From assembly GCF_963576675.1 (NCBI RefSeq), contig NC_088916.1, forward strand, positions 8,323,001 through 8,387,000: DNA of 64,000 bases. The letters run 5' to 3'. A program made the translations under genes and the position numbers. Below are positions 58,324-64,000 of this stretch, one piece after another (position 1 is the stretch's first letter; every line of letters starts with the position of its first letter). The DNA comes from Euphorbia lathyris. Lineage: Eukaryota > Streptophyta > Magnoliopsida > Malpighiales > Euphorbiaceae. Below the pieces are notes generated by a model. That model saw only the letters and a list, made by a program, of their open reading frames with translations. It did no database searches and was not told where the DNA came from.

Positions 58324-58686
58324 ATTCATAGTGTAAAATTTATAAATGAGAGAAATTTTCAGAGGCAGTGCTTCCCAATTAATTTTGATATATTATCCTA
58401 ACCATCATACTGATAATTATAATATTGTGATTATGAAATCATATGGAGAATATACATTTCTTATACTTCAGGTGGTCTCATTCCGAACGAACAGAAGTGT
58501 GAAAGGAAAAAAGCAGCCTCTCATGTTTAAAGAGGTATTAACTATAACATTCTTGATTCTTCATATTTTTTTATTTTGATTTATCAATTGTCAAATAAAA
58601 CATGGCTTCTTAATGAACACTAGTTTATTTCAATTGAGAGGCATTCATTTGGCAGTTTCAATTTGATAAGTCATGTTTAATTCATT

Positions 58687-59305
58687 GGCAAAACATATAA
58701 TTAAGTCCCTGAAGTTCACTTGTTTTAAGGATCAAGCCCTCGATCAATCAATTTTCCACCTTGATCATTTATTTAGTTATGGATTCGGTCATTGTTTAAC
58801 TTTTCTGTCAAGTTTGGACAACACGAGCCTTTCAGGGATTCAACATGTTGACGTGGACATTTTCACTTCTGTGTGGACATATAAAAAAATCAACTTTTGG
58901 TGGAAATGGATTTCCACTATATTCTTTCAAGCTGGAAATCATCTTAGAATAACCTACTAGAAATTGATTTTGGTGTGATGGGAGAAGATAGGTTTGGCGA
59001 TTTGCTTGAAATTGTGAAATTGGAGAGGAGAAAATCAAGCTTGGAAGAATGTACATGAAATTGATTTTGTAAGTTCTTTTTATTTTTTATTCTCTATTTA
59101 TCCTAGTTAATAAACTGTTATTTTTATTTGTCCACGTCAATAAACTGAATCGCCCTAAGGATGCGTGTTGTCCAAACTCGATGAAAAAATTAAATAATGC
59201 TCAAATCCATAATCAATGATTAAAGGCTCAATCTAGAAAAATATTTGATCAGAAGCTTGATCATTAAAACGAATAAATTTCAAGGGTTTAATTATGATTT
59301 TTGCC
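58687..59305. mobile_element. Mutator-like MITE with long terminal inverted repeats
   Basis: 619 bp. Inverted ends of about 150 bp (GGCAAAACATATAATTAAGT at left; the complement of GGCAAAAATCATAATTAAAC at right), meeting at GTTTGGACAACACG. A 9 bp duplication TAATTCATT at 58678-58686 and 59306-59314. A 9 bp target and long TIRs fit MULEs. Confidence 0.85.
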
Positions 59306-59399
59306 TAATTCATTTGGCAGAATGCAGCTTCGAATTTCCCTCTTCTTTCAGTGTCACGGTGAACGAGTTATTCACTGGTTAGTGAATGAGTGGTACAGT

Positions 59400-60344
59400 T
59401 CTACCTTAATTAGTACAACTGCAAATTTTTTGAATACATTCAGCTATTCATTTTATTTTAAACAAGGAAAAAAACAGCTATTCTATAGTTTTAAACTATA
59501 CATTTCATGTTGATATCCAAGTCTAGTTTTAAATTTGGATGTTCACTTTCAACCCGTGGGGATATGTGTTAAGCAGCATTTTTATAGTCACCGACATCAA
59601 AACTGCCCGAGGGGATCTGCAGTGACACTGGTCCTCTCTCTACTTGTCCCCAGTATGGTGTTTCTGTTATTCATTTTACTAATTTCATAAATGAATTTTG
59701 TGTTTTTGTACTACAGCTCAGAAACTAAAGCACTCAACGTGCATGGTATACGAAGCTTTACGAATGTTCACATGCACCTTAATGATCAAATGAATTTGGT
59801 CATTTACTGTTAGATATATGCTTATTAAATCTAAGCTGTAGGATGCTTTCAATTTTCACCCTACGATTCTAATAAGTCTATATCTAACGGTGAATGATCA
59901 AATATTACATAGTTATTAAACTCAATGTAATCAAAACTGTATGAAGCTTTCAATCCATTGCACTTGACAGGTAATTTAGTTGAAGGGTTTCTTTTTATTT
60001 GGAAAAATTTTAATGTCTGGCAGTCCCACTCATTTTGATGTAGACTAGAATTATCTTAATGGTTAAGTAGACAAACTGTTTGGCAAGTTGAGGGAACTAG
60101 TTTAGATTGAAGTTACTTGTATTGTATTATGTTAATGGTGTATCTTTTATTTTAGACATATTTGAATTCTTCAGTTATTTAATAATATTCACAATTTTGA
60201 ATCATAGTACTTATTATTATTTCAATATTTTTTTTTTATTAAGATTCAATTTACTTTTTTTATTTATTAATTTTTAGTTGTTTTGACAGATTTTTTAAAA
60301 ATGGTTCCAATTGTTATATAAAAAAAATTAAAAATAAAAAAAAA
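59400..60344. other. AT-rich spacer
   Basis: No recognisable gene or element. A loose inverted similarity around 59790-59920 (GAATTTGGTCATTTACTGTTAGATAT versus its complement) may be a decayed foldback. Confidence 0.4.
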
Positions 60345-60598
60345 AGAAAAGAGGCGGTTTTAACCGCATGAAAAATAGAAAGAAATCGTTGCTATGAAGT
60401 TGAAATTTGTTATTTCTTTTGTATCTTTACTGACGGTACGATTTGTCCCTAAATAAAATCCGCCGGTACATTTGCAACGGCTGAAACGTGGGCGGGTTAT
60501 CCCACTGTTTGAAAAACCGTCGTTATTTATAGTGGCAGTTAAAACCGTTGCTACAGTAGGAAAAAACCCGCCGCTAAAGGGCAATATTTTTGTAGTAC
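60345..60598. mobile_element. CACTA-like terminus relic
   Basis: Subterminal AACCG(C/T) motifs repeat in both directions (GGCGGTTTTAACCGC, AAACCGTCG, AAAACCGTTGC, CCCGCCGCTAAAG) and end in TATTTTTGTAGTA, close to the complement of a CACTACAAAAAT terminus, with the last base changed. No second terminus found. Confidence 0.5.
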
Positions 60599-60799
60599 AT
60601 GATCAACCGGTGAACCAGTATCAAACCTTGAACAGGGAGGATATTGGTCCGCTATTTGACATGACTGTATGCTTTACTGAGATGCGTGGTTGTTAAAACC
60701 AACCCTGTCAAAAAACCGAAAATTATAAATAGTTAAAGGTTAGACATTCCACACCGGGATTCACAAAATCCTAGTAATAAACATTTTATTAACATTTAA

Positions 60800-61029
60800 C
60801 CTTATAATGATGTATCAAGACTTAATTATTTAAATATTCTGTATAAATTGCATACATTGATATTAGGCAAAAGGCATCTTTAAGTTTCTAATTCTTCCAA
60901 TTTTGGTTTGATTACCCTTTTATTCTTACATTTTAACATATTAAATTATTAATTGTCACATTAACCGTTGGAAAATTTGACTTTCAGCATATATACTCAG
61001 TTTATACAATGGTATTCATTGAAATTTTC
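60800..61029. repeat. Duplicated array flank (paralogue of 21940-22840)
   Basis: Matches 21940-22055 and 22735-22840 block by block (GGCAAAAGGCATCTTTAAG, then TTAACATATTAAATTATTAA, then ATTTGACTTTCAGCATA), without the 0.68 kb insert. Shows that array-type spacer reaches this point although no GATA exon is seen here. Confidence 0.6.
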
Positions 61030-61520
61030 ATTTTTTTTTTTTAATTAAAAGTGGGGAACATGAACAGAGAAGCCAGGACATTCCTACCAGATTGGCACTC
61101 GACAACCCCAAACCCAAATATCATAAATAAGAAATAAAAGTCAATACAAAAAAGGAGGGGAAAAATTAGATGAATCGGTACAGAACTCCGCGCATAGAAT
61201 TATCCCATAACATAGCTAGTGCAAGACCTAGGCTGTCTATCCCACCAACGCCCCTCGGAACTGACCCGGCCAAGACTGGTCAGGGCTTCAGTACTTTGGT
61301 TTGCCTCTGGAAAGATATGCAAAGTAACCGTATTCATGGAGGCCCTCATAGTTAAACACTGCTGCCAAGGAACTACTATGTCTCTAGTTTTGAAGAGGGA
61401 AACCACATAACTGGAGTCACTCTCAAGCCAAAGCAACCACCAGCTCTGCAAGTAGGCAGATCAGATAGAGTAAAGGGTAGCTTGAAGTTCAGCAAAGTGG
61501 GTAAAGATCCATGAAGTCAG
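61030..61520 (-). mobile_element. LINE 3' fragment with RNase H relic
   Basis: Minus strand: LLWLESDSSYVVSLFKTRD, then LHIFPEANQSTEALTSLGR, then WWDRQP, a decayed LINE RNase H C-terminus. A 3' UTR follows, and the poly-T at 61029-61042 is the A-tail on this strand. 5'-truncated. Confidence 0.65.
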
Positions 61521-61544
61521 GAATGCCAAAGAACCAATCGAGTT

Positions 61545-61745
61545 ATTTTCGTATAGAACAGTTATTTTTAAGTACATACATAATATACAAAATGAGCCCC
61601 CAATTCCTTCGCATTTGGTAATATTAGATTAGAATTAGGACAAAAAAAATGATTATGATTTACTAAAAAGTAAAAAGGGTTTGTTTGGTATTCATGTATG
61701 ACTATATTCAAACTTCACTACTCTAAGTATAAAATCTGACCCATT
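61545..61745. repeat. Duplicated array 3' flank
   Basis: Block beginning TTTCGTATAGAACAG and running to CTCTAAGTATAAAATCTGAC; also near 6690, 21140, 50065 and in part 3105. Rightmost trace of the GATA array spacer. Confidence 0.6.
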
Positions 61746-62226
61746 CATTACGGACTGTTTATATGCCTTCTCCAATGGGATGCACATTCCGGAAACGAAC
61801 TCAAATAACTTTAAATTTTCTATAAAATTTTGTTCAACCAATCTAATTAATGAAATTTACAAATGGTTAAAAATGCAACAAATAGAATTTAAGTACAAAT
61901 TACGTATAAAATTCTACTTAATCTAATCGTAATTGACCGCAATTGTGCGTCCTGCCTGATAAGCCTGATCGGCAAGGCCTCTTGCTGGAACCCGAACCCC
62001 TCACATTGTTCTTGGTTTGATTGCTTTGTTAATAGGGAAGTCTTATGTATGTACAAGTTAGAGAAAACCTAGCTGATGGTCAAGTTACTATTGACCGTGA
62101 ATAGTGATCGATTGAACCCCAAAATATCGATTGATCCAAATCTAATGAAGTTGTTGGTTATCCCATTAAAGAAGGTATTCATCACTTAACTCTTAGCGTG
62201 CAACTTAGGGGTTGTCGCCCTTCTAA

Positions 62227-62627
62227 GAACATCTCCAATAGAGGGTACCTACAAAAGTGTCAAAACTTAATACATAATCTCAAAATATAATATTTTATTG
62301 TTTTTTTCATCCACATCACTTTTAGCAACCTTTACTTAAAAAATGCTTCAATAGAGGTTGCTTGAAAAGTTGGCATTATAATCTTACAAATTATTATTTT
62401 ATTATAAATATTAAAAATAAAAGCCTCCAGATTTTATTATTTCTCTAGCAGAGGGACCACAGATTTTATATTAAAAAATAATAAACAAGGTTGCCAAGAG
62501 GTTGCCAAAAATTGGCAACTTTCTTTAGCACTCACAATCACTCCAATATTGGGCACCCTTTAAAAGTTGTCAAACCTGATGCCACATCTGCTGGCACTCT
62601 TTTGGACACCCTCTATTGGAGATGCTC
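62227..62627. mobile_element. PIF/Harbinger-like MITE
   Basis: 401 bp, ends GAACATCTCCAATAGAGGGT and ACCCTCTATTGGAGATGCTC (20 bp inverted, one mismatch). TAA duplication at 62224-62226 and 62628-62630. Same end motif as 1258-1637 but a different interior. Confidence 0.82.
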
Positions 62628-63338
62628 TAAGGAGAGTTAGTGATATATGAATGGGGATTTTGAACATGGATTTTCACACCGTTTTTCCCACCTATTTTCA
62701 CTAGTTATTTCTTGAGCTAACATTTAGTTCAATAATTAAATAGTCAAGCAAACATTTTCAAAATTTCGATAACGTAGCATAAAATTGATATTAACTGAAA
62801 GCTTTAGGAGTAAATTAGAAATCCCTAAATTAAAGTCTAAATTAGAAATAATAACTTAGAAATATTTAAATTAAACCCTAAATTAGAAATCCCTAATTTA
62901 GTTTAGAAATTATAAAACAAAACCTAGAAATAACATAAATAAAGCAAACTAAAATGGAAAACTTTGGGTGGAAAAGAAAAAAATTGGGTGAGTATGGAGT
63001 TTTTGGAAATTTTTTCCTTTTCTCGCATTCTCTTTCTCTTAGTCGAATCACTATTTCAAAAAGAAAGAAAGAGAAGGCTAGAAAAAGAATTGGGACATTC
63101 ACAAAAATGCCTCTAACATTTCTGCTAGATGGAAAGGGCATTTTCGCCCTTTCTATCCCCTTATTTTTTTAACCTAGTACTTCATAAAACGACGTCATTT
63201 TGTGCAGCACTAAATTAAAAAAATATAAGCGTTGCAGAAGATGGGTCTTCTACAACTGCAACCGCCATGGCTGGAGGGACTCCATCCATGGCGGTCCTTA
63301 GTGGAGCCAGGGAGGAAACCCCCTATCTGGGGGTTTTC
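62628..63338. other. Spacer before the terminal copia element
   Basis: No gene recognised. Contains AAATTAGAAAT-type short repeats at 62815-62910 and a GC-richer piece at 63240-63335 with a GGCTGGAGGGACTCCATCC near-palindrome. Confidence 0.4.
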
Positions 63339-63815
63339 TGTTGGATTTTCCATAATTTATATCAAGTTAGAATATGGTCCTAGTATATTATATACTTATG
63401 TAGTTTGATAAAATAAAACAATAAATGCTATTGGTCAGTTCACGTAAGGGTACGATCAATCATCATGTTTGATTAACCAAAGGGTACGTTGAATCCTATT
63501 GGTTCATTAATGAAAAGGTACCTTATGGATGAAGAGATACCTTGATGGAAGGTATATTTATAGAACATAATCAGAATTGGTCCTCTCTCTAACTTATCTA
63601 AAAGTCGTTTTCTCTCCATCTAGAAAATCTGTAAAGTCTAAAGGGTTAAGTGAGAGAAACACAATTCTCGTGATTCCAGAAGAACTCGATTATAATTATC
63701 ATGGATCAAGGTACGCTCTTCTGACTGTTATTAAGTGTTTGTGAAAATCATCTTATTCAAACATCTGGGCAATTATGTTTGTCTAATATTATGATGAAAT
63801 CTAAGATTTCTAACA
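63339..63815 (+). mobile_element. Copia 5' LTR (element continues beyond the window)
   Basis: 477 bp from TGTTGGATTTTCC to TTCTAACA, with TATATTTATAG near 63551 as a likely promoter TATA. Immediately followed by TGGTATCAGAGCC (63818-63830), the initiator tRNA-Met primer site. Internal sequence runs to the window end; the other LTR and target duplication lie outside. Confidence 0.8.
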
Positions 63816-63817
63816 TG

Positions 63818-63830
63818 TGGTATCAGAGCC
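63818..63830 (+). promoter_or_regulatory. Primer-binding site, initiator tRNA-Met
   Basis: TGGTATCAGAGCC, two bases after the LTR end, is the standard copia primer site; it is intact here, in contrast to the mutated site near 55013. Confidence 0.85.
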
Positions 63831-64000
63831 TGGTTTTGAATGGATGATTTTCCAATTATGTTTAATATGTTTATCCGCTGCTTTAATAGTTAAATCTTTT
63901 TTTATGAACTCTGTTCTACAAATAATCTGATTAACATTTTTTTTCCTTTTATAAGAATGGAGATGTTCTGTTTTAATCATGGTTTCTTATTACAGAAACC

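Larger units (their letters stand above)
56630..59390 (+). pseudogene. Exon-like pieces of an unrecognised gene, splice site lost
   Basis: Candidate exons: 56630-56659 (AG|..|GTGAGT; AYFGQSSNSV), 56835-56895, 57044-57104 (donor GTAAGT) and about 58472-58534 (AG|..|GTATT; VVSFRTNRSVKGKKQPLMFK), plus a last piece from 59319. Exons two and three join as EAGSGCPKHQSVVDAYVPCD-W-PGFPVDATTRICPIYRG. The donor between them is ATATGG where GTATGG is expected, so splicing is probably lost. Introns carry a foldback (57376), a hAT-like MITE (57901) and a MULE MITE (58687), the last just before the final piece. I do not recognise the protein; another frame of the same exons is also partly open, so the reading frame is uncertain. 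Confidence 0.35.

Overview
The window is plant nuclear DNA, most likely from a eudicot. It is AT-rich, has GT..AG introns, and carries plant-type LINE, Ty1/copia, Ty3/gypsy, Helitron, hAT, Mutator-like and PIF/Harbinger-like elements plus an organellar insert. No bacterial features, rRNA genes or CRISPR arrays were seen. The species cannot be named from the sequence alone.

The backbone is a decayed tandem array of one small gene family: a GATA zinc-finger transcription factor with five coding exons and a 5' UTR intron. Five units can be traced: A (447-2398), B (about 6.8-18.9 kb), C (about 23.0-27.5 kb), D (about 27.6-43.0 kb) and E (47.5-50.0 kb). Duplicated flanks continue to about 61.7 kb. 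Only unit B can be assembled into an unbroken reading frame (738 nt, 245 aa, finger C-x4-C-x18-C-x2-C). Units A, C, D and E carry frameshifts, lost splice sites or missing exons.

The array has acted as a trap for transposons, and because the units are paralogous, many insertions can be checked against an unfilled copy in the same window. A 1.4 kb Helitron sits in intron 4 of B and D but not A or E. A 5.6 kb LINE with a 15 bp target duplication lies next to it in B only. In D the Helitron was later hit by a 2.77 kb LTR (now solo) and, at its edge, by an 8.16 kb Athila-like gypsy element whose reverse transcriptase and most of its integrase are deleted. D also holds a 0.9 kb mitochondrial-type insert with a mitovirus-like RdRp relic. 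In C the 5' half of a second LINE is fused in frame to GATA exon 1. Exon 5 of E is split by a hAT MITE with an 8 bp duplication.

From 43.4 to 47.5 kb lies a gypsy relic with an acidic 26-aa repeat, an aspartic protease and an odd 165 bp tandem repeat where reverse transcriptase would be expected. From 51.3 to 55.3 kb is a 3'-truncated copia element on the minus strand, whose LTR and flank have been tandemly duplicated. From 56.6 to 59.4 kb are exon-like pieces of an unrecognised, apparently broken gene interrupted by MITEs. The window ends inside a fresh-looking copia element (5' LTR 63339-63815, then a tRNA-Met primer site).
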